The notes under the pieces are model-generated. The model was not told the origin of the DNA. It made no database searches and saw only the letters and a list, made by a program, of their open reading frames with translations. A DNA stretch of 64,000 nt, taken from contig JBGAIH010000014.1 in the NCBI GenBank assembly GCA_044225675.1, positions 53,522-117,521 of the forward strand. Reading direction: 5' to 3'. The DNA comes from JACMQX01 sp044225675. GTDB lineage: Bacteria; Pseudomonadota; Gammaproteobacteria; Burkholderiales; Burkholderiaceae_C. Below, piece after piece: positions 15,044 to 24,025 of the stretch. Positions within the stretch are counted from its first letter, which is position 1; the number at the start of each line of letters is the position of its first letter. Made by a program: the position numbers and the translations under genes.

Positions 15044-16489
15044 TCAGCTGAAGTACGCGTCGAGAAAGCGGTTCCAGTAACGGTGGCGCCCACCCGCTGC
15101 CGGATTCCACTGGTCGATCGCCTGCTGCAGCGCGGCGTGCCCCGGATACCCCTGGCGGAAGACCTCGGGCGTCGCCACCTGGCTGTAGGGCAGGTAGTAG
15201 GTGCCCTGGTGCGCGAGCGAGGCCGCGATCGCCGCGCGGATCGAGTCCTTCACGCCCGGATGCAGGTCCCACTGGCCGGCCGCGTCCCGCACCGTGGGCA
15301 CATGGGCGTCCACCGCGATGCACACCATCGGCCCTGCCGGGCAGTACGACAGGGCCGTCTCCGCATCGCGCTGGACCACCCGCACGGTGGTGCTCAGCAC
15401 GTTCACTGGATTGCCCGGCGCCATGTAGATGCCGCGCAGCGCGGCCACCATGCTGGCGAAGCGGTGGGCCGGAACGAAATACTCCTGCAGGATGTCGGCT
15501 GCCCCCTCGCCCTTGAGGGCGGTGAAGCTCACCGACGAGCGCAGCCAGTCGATGCGCGAGCGCACCACGCCGTTGAGCATGTCGCCCGAGCCGCCCCAGC
15601 CGCGGTGGCTGGCCTTGAGCTCCTTCCACACCAGCGCCTTGATGTCGGGCGACATGCGCGAGGCGGCCCAGCCCGCGCGCAGCAACTCGCCCGTGCCCCA
15701 GGCCTCGTCGGGGAAGGCCGTCTGCACCTGGCGGGCATTGGTTGCCACCGGCTTCATGTCGACGTGCAGCACCTCGTCATAGAAGCTGTCGCCCGACACG
15801 CAGCACAGCCAGCCATAGTGCATGTGCACCTCGGGCGCAGGCGGCGCGGCCAGCCGCGACGACAGCCGGCTGGCGTACTTGGCCAGCGGGACGATGTCAC
15901 CTTCACCGCCGATGTACTGCAGGTTCAGGTTGCGCGTGGCGCGCAGCGTGGCCCGCAGGATCTGGCCGCAGGCGCCATAGCCGCCCAGGGCGGCGCGGAA
16001 CAGCTCGCTGTTGTGCGTGCGCGAGGCCCGCTCCACCGTCCCGAGGCCGGTGAGCACCGTGATCTCCTCGACCGTCGATGACAGCGGCCCCCAGCGCGGA
16101 TCGCGCCCATGGCAGTTGACGCTCAGCGAGCCGCCCACGCTGAAGTGGGCCGACGACTGCTGCACCATCGGCGCCAGCCAGTAGGGAGCCAGCGCGCGCT
16201 GCACGTCGCTCCAGGTGGCGCCGGCGTCGACCTCGATCAGGCCGTTCCATGGCCGGTTCGGCGCGTCGGGCAGTTCGGTCACGCGATGGACGCGGCTGTA
16301 GGTCTCGGTCAGCAGCATGCGCCCGCCGGCCAGCGCGGTATGCGCGCCCTGGCTGTGGCGCAGGCCCGCCACCGAGCAGCTGGCAGCGCCCGAGGCCGCC
16401 GCCCGCGACTGCGTCTCGTCGGCCACGATGGGCATGTCTTTCACGGAGGTGGCATTCAGGCCGGTCAGGTCCTGGACAACGATGCTCAT
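15044..16489 (-). CDS. FAD-binding (VAO-family) oxidoreductase
   Basis: A 481-aa protein. The N-terminal half is a PCMH-type FAD domain: RHSQGAHTALAGGRMLLTE, IEVDAGATWSDVQRAL, and SVGGSLSVNCHGRDPRWGP at about residues 118-136, where the family binds FAD diphosphate. The C-terminal half resembles the substrate domain of aldonolactone or decaprenylphosphoryl-ribose oxidase relatives. No signal peptide. The ATG at 16489 starts the recognisable region; the frame remains open upstream. Substrate unknown. It may be translated after the sensor kinase gene located 98 bases upstream on the same strand. Confidence 0.75.
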   Translation of the reverse strand: MSIVVQDLTGLNATSVKDMPIVADETQSRAAASGAASCSVAGLRHSQGAHTALAGGRMLLTETYSRVHRVTELPDAPNRPWNGLIEVDAGATWSDVQRALAPYWLAPMVQQSSAHFSVGGSLSVNCHGRDPRWGPLSSTVEEITVLTGLGTVERASRTHNSELFRAALGGYGACGQILRATLRATRNLNLQYIGGEGDIVPLAKYASRLSSRLAAPPAPEVHMHYGWLCCVSGDSFYDEVLHVDMKPVATNARQVQTAFPDEAWGTGELLRAGWAASRMSPDIKALVWKELKASHRGWGGSGDMLNGVVRSRIDWLRSSVSFTALKGEGAADILQEYFVPAHRFASMVAALRGIYMAPGNPVNVLSTTVRVVQRDAETALSYCPAGPMVCIAVDAHVPTVRDAAGQWDLHPGVKDSIRAAIAASLAHQGTYYLPYSQVATPEVFRQGYPGHAALQQAIDQWNPAAGGRHRYWNRFLDAYFS

Positions 16490-16586
16490 GGCGAAACGCT
16501 CCTGTCTTGAATCGGGACATTCTGGGCTCTCGGCCTCGGCCGGCCATCCCCACAACGGGTGAGCCGGGCCCGGCCGGCGCACCGGT

Positions 16587-18497
16587 TCATGCCGGCTCCA
16601 TCTGCATGAAGGAGCCAGGCGGAATGCGCAGGCAGTAGCGCGTGCCGCCGCCGCTGACCGAGTCGACCGACAGGCTCGCGTCGAGATCGGCCACGCGCCG
16701 GTGGATGGACCGCGTGCCCACGCCGGCCGAGGTGGCATCCGGCGAGAAGCCCCGGCCGTTGTCACGGAACACCAGCTCCAGCGCGCCCTGAAGATGCGGG
16801 CCATCGCTGGCCGACAGTTCCACCACCGTGGCATGGGCATGCTTGAGCGTGTTGGTGGTCAGCTCGAACACCAGCCGCTGCAGCGCGATGGAGCGCTGGG
16901 GCGGCAGCGTACGCTCGGGGTCGGCCAGTTGCACGTCCCAGCGCAGCTCGACGCCCTGGTGCTTCAGGCGCTGCTCGATGCGGTAGCGGATGTGGCCGAG
17001 CAGCAGCGACAGGTCGCCGTCGAAGGCTTCGGTGCTGTCGATCAGCATGCGCATCTGCTCGATGGCGGTGCGGATCTCGCGCGCCAGCGCATCACGCTGC
17101 AGCGGGCCGGTCTGCACCATGCCCAGCAGGCCGTTGAGCTGAAGCCCCATGCCGTCGTGCAGGTCCTCCAGCATGCGGCTGCGCTCGCGCTTCTGCGCGT
17201 TCTCGCTGACCAGCTGCTGCTGCCGGTCGAACAGCTGCTCCAGCTCGGCCTTCTTGCGCGCCAGCTCGTCGGCCACCTGGGCGCGCAGGCGTTTTTCCTC
17301 GCCGGCATTGCGCGCATAGCGGTCCACCAGGAGCCAGCCCATCGCCACGAGGAAGGTGATGAGCGAAAAGCGCGTCAGCGCAAAGGCCGAATAGCCATCG
17401 GCCGTGTAGAAGACCAGCAGGTGGTCATAGGCGCCGAAAGCCAGGCACACGGCGCCGGCCAGCGCGAGCATGCGGCTGGCCGGCGTGCGCGTGCGCCACC
17501 AGCAGGCGATCACGGTGAAGCACAGCGTCGCGGCATAGGCCAGCATCAGCATGAGCCAGACCTGCCGGACGCCGGCCAGGCGGGCCCATGCGTACAGCGG
17601 CACCAGCGCCAGCGAGGCCGCGACCAGGGCGGCGCTCACCCACAGGATCCAGCGGCGGCGCAGCTCCAGCACCCGGACGGCGAACAGGCACAGGCACACG
17701 AGGTAGCCGGCATAGGCCAGGTCCACCACCATGTTCCAGATGCGGTAGTCGAACGGTGTGTCCACCGCGATCGCGTAACTCGTGCGGATCGTGCAGAACA
17801 GGCAGGCCAGCGCAAAGATGGTGAAGATCCGGTCGCGCACCGTGAAGGCCAGGCCGGCGGCGATCAGCCCGAACACCACCGACACGAAGATGATCGCGAA
17901 CGAGCCCCACACCTGCGCGGCCTCGCGCCACATGAACTCGTCGCGCACCTCGTCGGCCGGCCCGACCTTGAGCGTGGACAGCCCCGCATAGCGCGCCCGT
18001 TCGCCCTGCACGACGAAGCGCAGCTGGTTGTCGCCGCGGCGCAGGCTGTCGGCCGGCAGGAAGAAATGGCTCGGGCGCTGCGCGTAGTCGGACAGGTCGC
18101 CAGCGAACGCGCCGAGCTGGCCGAGCAGCCGGCCATTGAGGTAGACGGCATAGCGGTTGCCCGCGCGCGGCACGTACAGGCCCCAGGGCACTTCGGGCGG
18201 CGAATCGATGTGGAAGGTGGTCTCGTAGATCCAGGTGCCTTCGCGCTGCCGGCCATTCCAGGCGTCCGGAAGGCGCACCGGCACGCCTTCGCCCACGCCG
18301 GAGCTGCTGCCCGGGCCGATGCCTGAAACCGGCCGGAGGACCGCCCGGTCGATGACCTGGACTGCGTCGACAGAATCCGAGCCGCCGGGGGACGTGTTGG
18401 CCAGAGCCGGCACCCCTCCGGCAAAGCCCAGGCACAGAAGTGCCAGCGCAATGCGCAGCACCACACTCCGCGCCTTGAGCCCCGTTCCCCAGTCCAT
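16587..18497 (-). CDS. Membrane sensor histidine kinase, 7TMR-DISM type with NarL-class kinase core
   Basis: A 636-aa sensor. It has a signal sequence (residues 1-30), a periplasmic beta-sandwich of about 170 residues (GTWIYETTFHID, YAVYLNGRLLGQLG) like 7TMR-DISM extracellular domains, seven transmembrane helices, a coiled coil, then a HisKA_3-type box ERSRMLEDLHDGMGLQL with the phosphoacceptor His. The ATPase domain has DNGRGFS and a C-terminal GGTRYCLRIP. The ATG at 18497 has a GGGGA ribosome site; GTG and ATG codons 18 and 6 bases upstream are alternatives. Partner: the divergent response regulator. Confidence 0.85.
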   Translation of the reverse strand: MDWGTGLKARSVVLRIALALLCLGFAGGVPALANTSPGGSDSVDAVQVIDRAVLRPVSGIGPGSSSGVGEGVPVRLPDAWNGRQREGTWIYETTFHIDSPPEVPWGLYVPRAGNRYAVYLNGRLLGQLGAFAGDLSDYAQRPSHFFLPADSLRRGDNQLRFVVQGERARYAGLSTLKVGPADEVRDEFMWREAAQVWGSFAIIFVSVVFGLIAAGLAFTVRDRIFTIFALACLFCTIRTSYAIAVDTPFDYRIWNMVVDLAYAGYLVCLCLFAVRVLELRRRWILWVSAALVAASLALVPLYAWARLAGVRQVWLMLMLAYAATLCFTVIACWWRTRTPASRMLALAGAVCLAFGAYDHLLVFYTADGYSAFALTRFSLITFLVAMGWLLVDRYARNAGEEKRLRAQVADELARKKAELEQLFDRQQQLVSENAQKRERSRMLEDLHDGMGLQLNGLLGMVQTGPLQRDALAREIRTAIEQMRMLIDSTEAFDGDLSLLLGHIRYRIEQRLKHQGVELRWDVQLADPERTLPPQRSIALQRLVFELTTNTLKHAHATVVELSASDGPHLQGALELVFRDNGRGFSPDATSAGVGTRSIHRRVADLDASLSVDSVSGGGTRYCLRIPPGSFMQMEPA

Positions 18498-18680
18498 CCA
18501 CATCCCCAATACCACGTACTGCTTGTTCTTGGGGCCACCACATTGCGCGGCGGCTTGTGCGTACGATACGCATTGTTACGCCGCAGCGCAACGGCAGGCA
18601 CCCGGAGCTGACGCCCGAAGGCCGGTGCATCCCCCGTTGAGGGGAGCGCGCCACGCCGCAGCGGCCACTATGATGGCCGC

Positions 18681-19379
18681 ATGACAGATGCCGTTTCGCC
18701 CGCGCCCATCCGCGTCGCCATCCTGGAGGATGACGGACCGACCCGCAACCGCTTCTGCGCGGCGGTGTCAGGCGCTGAGGGCATGGTGCTCGCCGCCGAC
18801 TTCGAGCATGGCAAGGACGCGCTCGCCTGGCTGGAGCGCAATGACGTGGACGTGCTGCTGACCGACCTCGGGCTGCCCGACGTCCCCGGACTGGCCGTGA
18901 TCGCCTACTGCGCGCGTCGCCACCCCAAGGCGGACATCATGGTCATCAGCATGTACGAGGACGAAAACCACGTGGTGCGCAGCCTGGAGGCCGGCGCCTC
19001 GGGCTACCTGCTCAAGGACAGCCTGGAAGATGAGATCACCGGCCGCATCCGTGAGTTGCGCGCGGGCGGCGCGCCGATGTCGCCAGTGATCGCGCGCCTG
19101 GTGCTGCGGCGCCTGAGGCCGCGCGAAAGCCAGCCGCCAGCGTCAGCCAGCCAGCCCGACGGCTCCTGGGTGCAGCCGACCGAGCGTGAGCTGCTGATCC
19201 TCACGCGCATTGCGCAGGGCTTCAGCTATGCCGAGATCGCTTCGCTCGAAGGCATCTCCCGGCACACGGTCCACGCCCACGTCAAGAACATCTACAGCAA
19301 GCTGTCGGTCCATTCACGAACCGAAGCCGTGTTCGAGGCCAGCCGGCTGGGACTGATCGAAGCGCCGGGCCGCGCCTGA
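18681..19379 (+). CDS. NarL/FixJ-type response regulator
   Basis: A 232-aa regulator. The receiver domain has the acidic pocket LEDDGPTR, the phosphoacceptor Asp in VLLTDLGLPDVPG, and the conserved Lys in GYLLKDSLEDE. After a Pro/Ser linker the LuxR-type DNA-binding domain reads TERELLILTRIAQGFSYAEIA followed by ISRHTVHAHVKNIYSKL. It faces the sensor kinase gene across a 183-base intergenic region, so the two almost certainly form a two-component system. Its signal and targets are unknown. Confidence 0.92.
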   Translation: MTDAVSPAPIRVAILEDDGPTRNRFCAAVSGAEGMVLAADFEHGKDALAWLERNDVDVLLTDLGLPDVPGLAVIAYCARRHPKADIMVISMYEDENHVVRSLEAGASGYLLKDSLEDEITGRIRELRAGGAPMSPVIARLVLRRLRPRESQPPASASQPDGSWVQPTERELLILTRIAQGFSYAEIASLEGISRHTVHAHVKNIYSKLSVHSRTEAVFEASRLGLIEAPGRA

Positions 19380-19420
19380 GGCTTGCGAGCCCGCTTCGGC
19401 GCAGCACCGGCTTGGCCGAC

Positions 19421-19720
19421 TTACTGTCCAGGGGCCTTGCTGTGCGACAGGCCTTCCTTCTCAGCCTTCGCCAGTTCGGCCGCTTCGGAGGCCGACGCCG
19501 GACGGGCGGCGCTCGCGTCGCGCTGCACGTCGGCTTCCTTCAGGTAGTCCTTGACGCTCTTGCGGTAGTCGCGCGTGCCCTCATAGCTGCCCTCACCCAT
19601 CTGGCCGGGCGCGGGATTCGTGGCGCTGCCCTTGGCGTCGTCGTTGCCCGACGCGGGCTTGTCCTTGCTGTTCGGTGCCTGGGGGTTCGCTGCCTGGGGG
19701 TTGAGGGTGCTCGGAATCAT
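19421..19720 (-). CDS. Small disordered hydrophilic protein (99 aa)
   Basis: The ATG at 19720 follows a good AAGGAG ribosome site. The product opens with NPQAANPQAPNSKDKPASGN and continues with charged Ala/Lys/Glu-rich sequence, including EGTRDYRKSVKDYLKEADV. Low complexity, no cysteine, no signal peptide. Similar small stress-type proteins occur in Burkholderiales, but I recognise no function. Confidence 0.65.
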   Translation of the reverse strand: MIPSTLNPQAANPQAPNSKDKPASGNDDAKGSATNPAPGQMGEGSYEGTRDYRKSVKDYLKEADVQRDASAARPASASEAAELAKAEKEGLSHSKAPGQ

Positions 19721-19845
19721 GGAAGCTCCTTGGAAACGGGATGGATGACACAGCGCCGGCCGCAGTCGGCGCGCGAACATCCAGCTTAGGAGCGGGTGGG
19801 CCACTTCGGTGTCGGTGGCTCCATCCAGCCTGCGTGGGAGCCGGA

Positions 19846-20601
19846 CTACAGCCCGCAGGCTGCGTCGTAGTCGGCCACCCGCTCCAGCGCCCGCGAGTTG
19901 AGGATGCGCAGCCGCCCGTTGCTGATGTCGTGCAGACCCAGCCGGTGCAGGCGGCGCAGCGTCTTGTTGGTGTGCACGAGCGACAGGCCCAGCGCGTCGG
20001 CAATGTGCTGCTGATTGAAGGGAAACTCGACTTCGCCGTTGACGGCGATGCCCACCCGTTCGGCGCGGCGGAACAGGTGCATCAGCAGGGTGGCGACGCG
20101 CTCGATCGCGCTGCGCCGGCCGGTGGTCAGCAGGTTCTCGTCGAGCATGTTTTCTTCACGCGCGGCCAGCCAGGTGATGTCATAGCCGAGCTTGGGATGG
20201 TTGCGGAACACGTCCCACAGGCCGTCCTGCGGAAAGACGCAGACCAGCACGTCGGTGGCCGCCTGCACGCCGCTGGTCGAGCCGTCGGCAAACTGCTCCT
20301 GCAGGCCGATCAGGTCGCCGGGCAGCATGAAGTTGACGATCTGGCGCCGCCCGTCGCTCAGGGTCTTGTAGCGGAAGGCCCAGCCGGAATACAGCGTGAA
20401 CAGCCGCTTGCTCACGGACTGCTCGGAGATGATGTCGCGGCCGGCCTCGATCCGCACCGTGTCGGTTCGCATCTTCTCGATGAAGGCCAGCTGCTCCGGC
20501 GTGACCGGCAGAAAGGCTTCGCTGCATTCGCGCAGCCGGCAGGCCGCGCAACTGGACGGCGGGGAATGGGTGCGGGCAGGCAGGGCGGGTTGGGTCGTCA
20601 T
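19846..20601 (-). CDS. Crp/Fnr-family regulator with FNR-like cysteines
   Basis: A 251-aa regulator. An N-terminal CAACRLREC cluster (about residues 16-24) and an internal Cys in TDVLVCVFPQDG sit roughly where FNR carries its Fe-S ligands, although the spacing (Cx2Cx4C) differs from E. coli FNR. A cyclic-nucleotide-like domain follows (PGDLIGLQEQFADGSTS), then a winged helix with QQHIADALGLSLVHTNKTLRRL. The recognition helix differs from FNR, so sites may differ. The ATG at 20601 begins just before the cysteine cluster. It is transcribed in the same direction as the MBL gene upstream. Confidence 0.82.
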   Translation of the reverse strand: MTTQPALPARTHSPPSSCAACRLRECSEAFLPVTPEQLAFIEKMRTDTVRIEAGRDIISEQSVSKRLFTLYSGWAFRYKTLSDGRRQIVNFMLPGDLIGLQEQFADGSTSGVQAATDVLVCVFPQDGLWDVFRNHPKLGYDITWLAAREENMLDENLLTTGRRSAIERVATLLMHLFRRAERVGIAVNGEVEFPFNQQHIADALGLSLVHTNKTLRRLHRLGLHDISNGRLRILNSRALERVADYDAACGL

Positions 20602-20718
20602 CTTTGTTCTGGTCCATCGCGTGACGCTTGCGATTGTCGCGCCTTGCCTCGCCGGCCGTCTGTGTCTTATGACATGGGCGTGGCGCGCAGCCGACACGCC
20701 CATGCGGCAGCGCTGGCG

Positions 20719-21708
20719 TCAGGCCTGCAGCGCGGCCCACATTTCCTTGTCGCGCTCGGCCGTCCAGATGCGGGGGTTCTTGATGCCCTTGGCCTCGTCA
20801 TAGGCGCGGCTCACGTCGAAAGGCAGGCAGTGCTCGTAGATGAACACCTGGCCGAACACCGGGTCCATGCTCTTGCGCGTGTGCGCCATGGCGGCCTTGA
20901 GGTCCATGCCTGCCGCCGCAGCTTCCTTGCCGCAGCGGTAGAGCGTCTCGACCCAGAGCTTGGTGTAGTCGAGCGCCTTGTTCACGGCCTCCCGGCCTTT
21001 CATGGCTTCGCCTCGGCCGGGCACGATCGCCTCGGCACCGAGCGCGCGCAGCGCCTCCAGCGTGGCCGGCCACTCCTCCAGGTGAGCGTCGCCGGTGTAG
21101 ACGCCGGCCAGGTACTCGACCAGGTCGCCGGAGAACAACACCTTTTCTTCCTCGACCCAGGCGATGGTGTCACCGCGCGTGTGACCCGGCCCGGGGTGCC
21201 AGACCTGCACCTTGACGCCGCCCAGGTCGAGTGTGAGGCGGCCGGGCACTTCGCCGCGCACCGGATCGCCGCCGCCGATCACCAGCGTCGGCCAGGTCAG
21301 GCCGGGCACGCCCTCGGCGCCGCGGAACAGGCGCGGAAACCGCTCCATCTCGCTTTGCATGTCTTCCTTGCCGCGCTCGATGATCAGCTCCAGCGTTCCC
21401 TGGCTGGCAATGATCTCGCTTGCGCCTTCGGCGAAGTAGGCGCTGGCGCCGAGCACGCGCACCGCGTGATAGTGCGTCAGCAGCACGTACTTGATCGGCT
21501 TGTCCGACACGGTGCGGATGCGGGCGATCAGGTCGCGCGCCATGTCGGGCGTCGCCGTGCAGTCGCTGACCATGATGTACTTGTCGCCGATGATGACGCC
21601 GGAGTTCGGGTCGCCTTCCGCCGTGTAGGCCCAGCAATGCGCACTGAGCTGCTCGAAGGTGATTTTCTTGTCGGCCAGGTCGGCCTGGCTCGCGAAGGCT
21701 TTGGACAT
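20719..21708 (-). CDS. MBL-fold hydrolase-like protein with altered metal motif
   Basis: A 329-aa metallo-beta-lactamase-fold protein. The canonical HxHxDH is THYHAVRVLGAS here, so the metal-2 Asp-His pair is replaced by Val-Arg. Later motifs persist: GPGHTRGDT and VLFSGDLVEYLAG, with the bridging Asp. The same THYHAVRVLGAS variant is one I associate with a conserved proteobacterial subgroup, so it is probably not a random mutation, but hydrolytic activity should not be assumed. The C-terminal 100 residues are a helical extension. Divergent from gntK by 175 bases? No: both are on the - strand, with gntK upstream. Confidence 0.75.
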   Translation of the reverse strand: MSKAFASQADLADKKITFEQLSAHCWAYTAEGDPNSGVIIGDKYIMVSDCTATPDMARDLIARIRTVSDKPIKYVLLTHYHAVRVLGASAYFAEGASEIIASQGTLELIIERGKEDMQSEMERFPRLFRGAEGVPGLTWPTLVIGGGDPVRGEVPGRLTLDLGGVKVQVWHPGPGHTRGDTIAWVEEEKVLFSGDLVEYLAGVYTGDAHLEEWPATLEALRALGAEAIVPGRGEAMKGREAVNKALDYTKLWVETLYRCGKEAAAAGMDLKAAMAHTRKSMDPVFGQVFIYEHCLPFDVSRAYDEAKGIKNPRIWTAERDKEMWAALQA

Positions 21709-21883
21709 GCGGTCTCCTGTGGATTCGCCGGGATTTTATCTATTCGTAATCCGTTACGCATTGTTGAACTGCTTGCACAAGGGCCGGATGAAACGGGCGG
21801 TGCACGGGGCGACCGGGGCCCGATCGGGTCGTGTGGCGCGCGGGCGGCTCAGGCGACTGCCACCGGCAGCTCAGGCCGCCACC

Positions 21884-22393
21884 TCAACGCAGCCAGGCAC
21901 AGGCGTCCCGCGCGAGCGCCTCGATCGGCGCGGTGGCGTCCAGCGACAGCACCCCGGGCTCGCCGGCCGGATCCTGCAAGGCTTCGAACTGGCTGGCCAC
22001 GAGGCTCGGCGGATAGAAGTGGTCGGTCCGCTGCGCCACCCGCTGCAGCGCCTGCGGCTGGGTGAGCGACAGATGCACGAAACGCAGTCCCGGCACGGCG
22101 GCGCGCAAGGTGTCGCGGTACGCGCGCTTGAGCGCCGAGCAGGTCAGCACCGCGCCGCGCGGACGCGCGGCCAGCTCGCGCCCGAGGGTCAGCAGCCAGT
22201 CGGCGCGGTCCTCGTCGGTCAGTGCGATGCCCTGCTGCATCTTGTGGATGTTGCGCTTGGGGTGGAAGTCGTCGCCTTCCACGAGCGGCAGGCCGAGCAG
22301 CGCCGCAATGCGCTGGCCGACCTCGGACTTGCCGCAGCCCGACACGCCCATCACCACAACGTGGACCGCACCTTGCGCTGTCGCCGCGCTCAT
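21884..22393 (-). CDS. gntK: Gluconokinase
   Basis: GntK phosphorylates D-gluconate with ATP to 6-phosphogluconate, feeding the Entner-Doudoroff or pentose phosphate route. The 169-aa protein has the P-loop MGVSGCGKSEVGQ at about residues 15-27, then EGDDFHPKRNIHKMQQGIAL, a strongly conserved gluconokinase motif, LTCSALKRAYRD and the lid-like QRTDHFYP. Length matches the E. coli enzyme. The start overlaps the stop of the upstream TetR gene (ATGA), so the two are co-transcribed. Confidence 0.93.
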   Translation of the reverse strand: MSAATAQGAVHVVVMGVSGCGKSEVGQRIAALLGLPLVEGDDFHPKRNIHKMQQGIALTDEDRADWLLTLGRELAARPRGAVLTCSALKRAYRDTLRAAVPGLRFVHLSLTQPQALQRVAQRTDHFYPPSLVASQFEALQDPAGEPGVLSLDATAPIEALARDACAWLR

Positions 22394-22998
22394 GCCGCAT
22401 CTCCCGCGAGTCCGCGCTCGAGCATGCCGATCACCTCGTCGGCAAAGGCGGTGTAGCTCATCGCCCCGCCGGGCCGCAGCCAGGTGAACGTCCAGTTGAT
22501 CATGCCAAAGAGCATCATGGTCACGGCCGTCTGGTTCACCGGGTTCAGCCGCTGCGGGTAGGCCCGCCGCAGAAAGCGCGTGACGGCAGACACCACGTCG
22601 CGCTGGCGGTCGAGGATCAGCTCGCGCTGCTGCTCGCCCAGGAACTTCGTGTCATTGAGCAGCGCCACATGGCGCGTGGCGGAGCTTTCGTATTCCTGCA
22701 GGAAGCTTCGCACCAGCTCGTGCACGGCGGCGCGCTCGTCAAGGTTGCGCCGCTGGGCCGTGGCCTCGACCTGGCCGATGATGGCCAGCAGCCGCTGGGT
22801 GTAGCGGTCCAGCAGGTCGAACAGGATGGCTTCCTTGCTTTCGTAGTAGTGATAGAGCCGCGCCTTGGAAGTGCCACCGGCGGCGGCGATGTCGTTCATG
22901 CTGGCGGCCGGATAGCTGCGCTGCGCGAAACACAGCGCCGCGATGTCGAGGATCTCGTCGCGCTTGAGCTCGTGGAAGGCGGATTTCGGGCGGGCCAT
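22390..22998 (-). CDS. TetR-family regulator upstream of gntK
   Basis: A 202-aa regulator. The N-terminal helix-turn-helix spans KRDEILDIAALCFAQRSYPA, MNDIAAAGGTSKARLYHYYESKEAIL; the C-terminal helical domain is typical of TetR ligand-binding regions. The ATG at 22998 (MARPKSA) is preferred to one three codons upstream. It overlaps gntK by 4 bases, suggesting a shared transcript, though the ligand need not be gluconate. Confidence 0.88.
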   Translation of the reverse strand: MARPKSAFHELKRDEILDIAALCFAQRSYPAASMNDIAAAGGTSKARLYHYYESKEAILFDLLDRYTQRLLAIIGQVEATAQRRNLDERAAVHELVRSFLQEYESSATRHVALLNDTKFLGEQQRELILDRQRDVVSAVTRFLRRAYPQRLNPVNQTAVTMMLFGMINWTFTWLRPGGAMSYTAFADEVIGMLERGLAGDAA

Positions 22999-23066
22999 GG
23001 CGGCCATTCTGCCAGCGCCGCAGGCTCGGCAGACGGCCGGAGGCGGCTTGCGCTATCGTTGCACCC

Positions 23067-23531
23067 ATGCCCACCAAGAATGCCGCCTTCGCCGACTATT
23101 GCTGCGAACTGCTCGCGTCCGCAGGCCGATGCGAGCCCAGGCGCATGTTCGGCGGCTTTGGCATCAGCATCGACGGGCTGACGATCGCCATCGTCACCGA
23201 CCTCGGCTCGGGCGACAAGCTCTGGCTCAAGGCCGACGACGAAACCCGCAGCCTGTACGAGGCGGCGGGCTGCGAGCGGTTCACCTATGCGGCCAAGGGC
23301 GTCGAGCGCAGCATGAACTACTACGCCGCGCCGGCCGACGCGCTGGAGTCGCCTCAGCTCATGGCGCCATGGGCGCGGCGCGCGCTGGAATGCGCGCTGA
23401 AGGCCCGCGCGCCCCGCCCCCCGTCGAGGCCGAAGACCAAAGCGCCGGCCAGTCCGGCCAGGCCCAGGGCCAGCCGGCCCAGCGCACCGGCCGCCAAGGC
23501 CAGGGCGCCACGCAGGTCGCCCAAGGGCTGA
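23067..23531 (+). CDS. TfoX N-terminal-domain protein with basic tail
   Basis: A 154-aa protein. Residues 5-105 form a TfoX/Sxy N-terminal domain (CEPRRMFGGFGISIDGLTIAIV, LWLKADDETRSLYEAAG, FTYAAKG...MNYYAAP). TfoX proteins promote competence in some Gammaproteobacteria; short single-domain versions have unknown roles. The last 45 residues are a Pro/Ala/Arg/Lys-rich tail. That tail lies antisense over the 3' end of the DUF2917 gene, 178 bases of overlap. Divergent from tetR. Confidence 0.82.
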   Translation: MPTKNAAFADYCCELLASAGRCEPRRMFGGFGISIDGLTIAIVTDLGSGDKLWLKADDETRSLYEAAGCERFTYAAKGVERSMNYYAAPADALESPQLMAPWARRALECALKARAPRPPSRPKTKAPASPARPRASRPSAPAAKARAPRRSPKG

Positions 23532-23893
23532 AGCACGGCCACCTGCCAGCGACCGGCCACGCGCACCGGGTCGCGCACGGCGGCCGGCAGCGCGTCCCAG
23601 CTGAAGTAGGCCACCGGCTCCACGCCGGCGCCGGCATGGGGCTCGATCACCGCCCGCTGCCCGGCCTGCACGGTGATCTGCTCACCCGCCACCAGAAAAA
23701 GGTCACCCGAGGCATTGCCCGGGCCGCTGGGCGCGGCGTCGAAGGTCAGCCACACGCAGCCATGCGCAATTCGCAATACTGCATCCTCGCGCGGACGGAG
23801 TGTGACGGCACGGTTTGCAGCCAGCTTCCAGGTGCCGGGCAGCACGGGGGAAGACAGCGATTGCCGGGATTCGGCAAGGGATTGCAGGGCCAT
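23354..23893 (-). CDS. DUF2917 protein
   Basis: A 179-aa protein. Its N-terminal 95 residues carry the DUF2917 pattern (LAANRAVTLRPREDAVLRIAHG, CVWLTF, GDLFLVAGEQITVQAGQRAVIEP), a small cupin-like beta fold common in Burkholderiales. The C-terminal part is Ala/Leu/Gly-rich and might be a membrane-associated helix. The last 59 codons overlap the TfoX gene tail on the other strand. Divergent from a GcvA-type LysR gene, a recurring DUF2917 arrangement. Function unknown. Confidence 0.75.
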   Translation of the reverse strand: MALQSLAESRQSLSSPVLPGTWKLAANRAVTLRPREDAVLRIAHGCVWLTFDAAPSGPGNASGDLFLVAGEQITVQAGQRAVIEPHAGAGVEPVAYFSWDALPAAVRDPVRVAGRWQVAVLQPLGDLRGALALAAGALGRLALGLAGLAGALVFGLDGGRGARAFSAHSSARRAHGAMS

Positions 23894-24025
23894 GACGTTC
23901 TCCTTTACATGATTGCGTGGAATGCATCATCGTTCGCCCCTGCTTGGCAGTCCAATGATTTAGGGCTACGCTATTGATTCCCAAATCGCATCAGTCGCCC
24001 GATCCCTCCTGACAGGAACCGTCCC

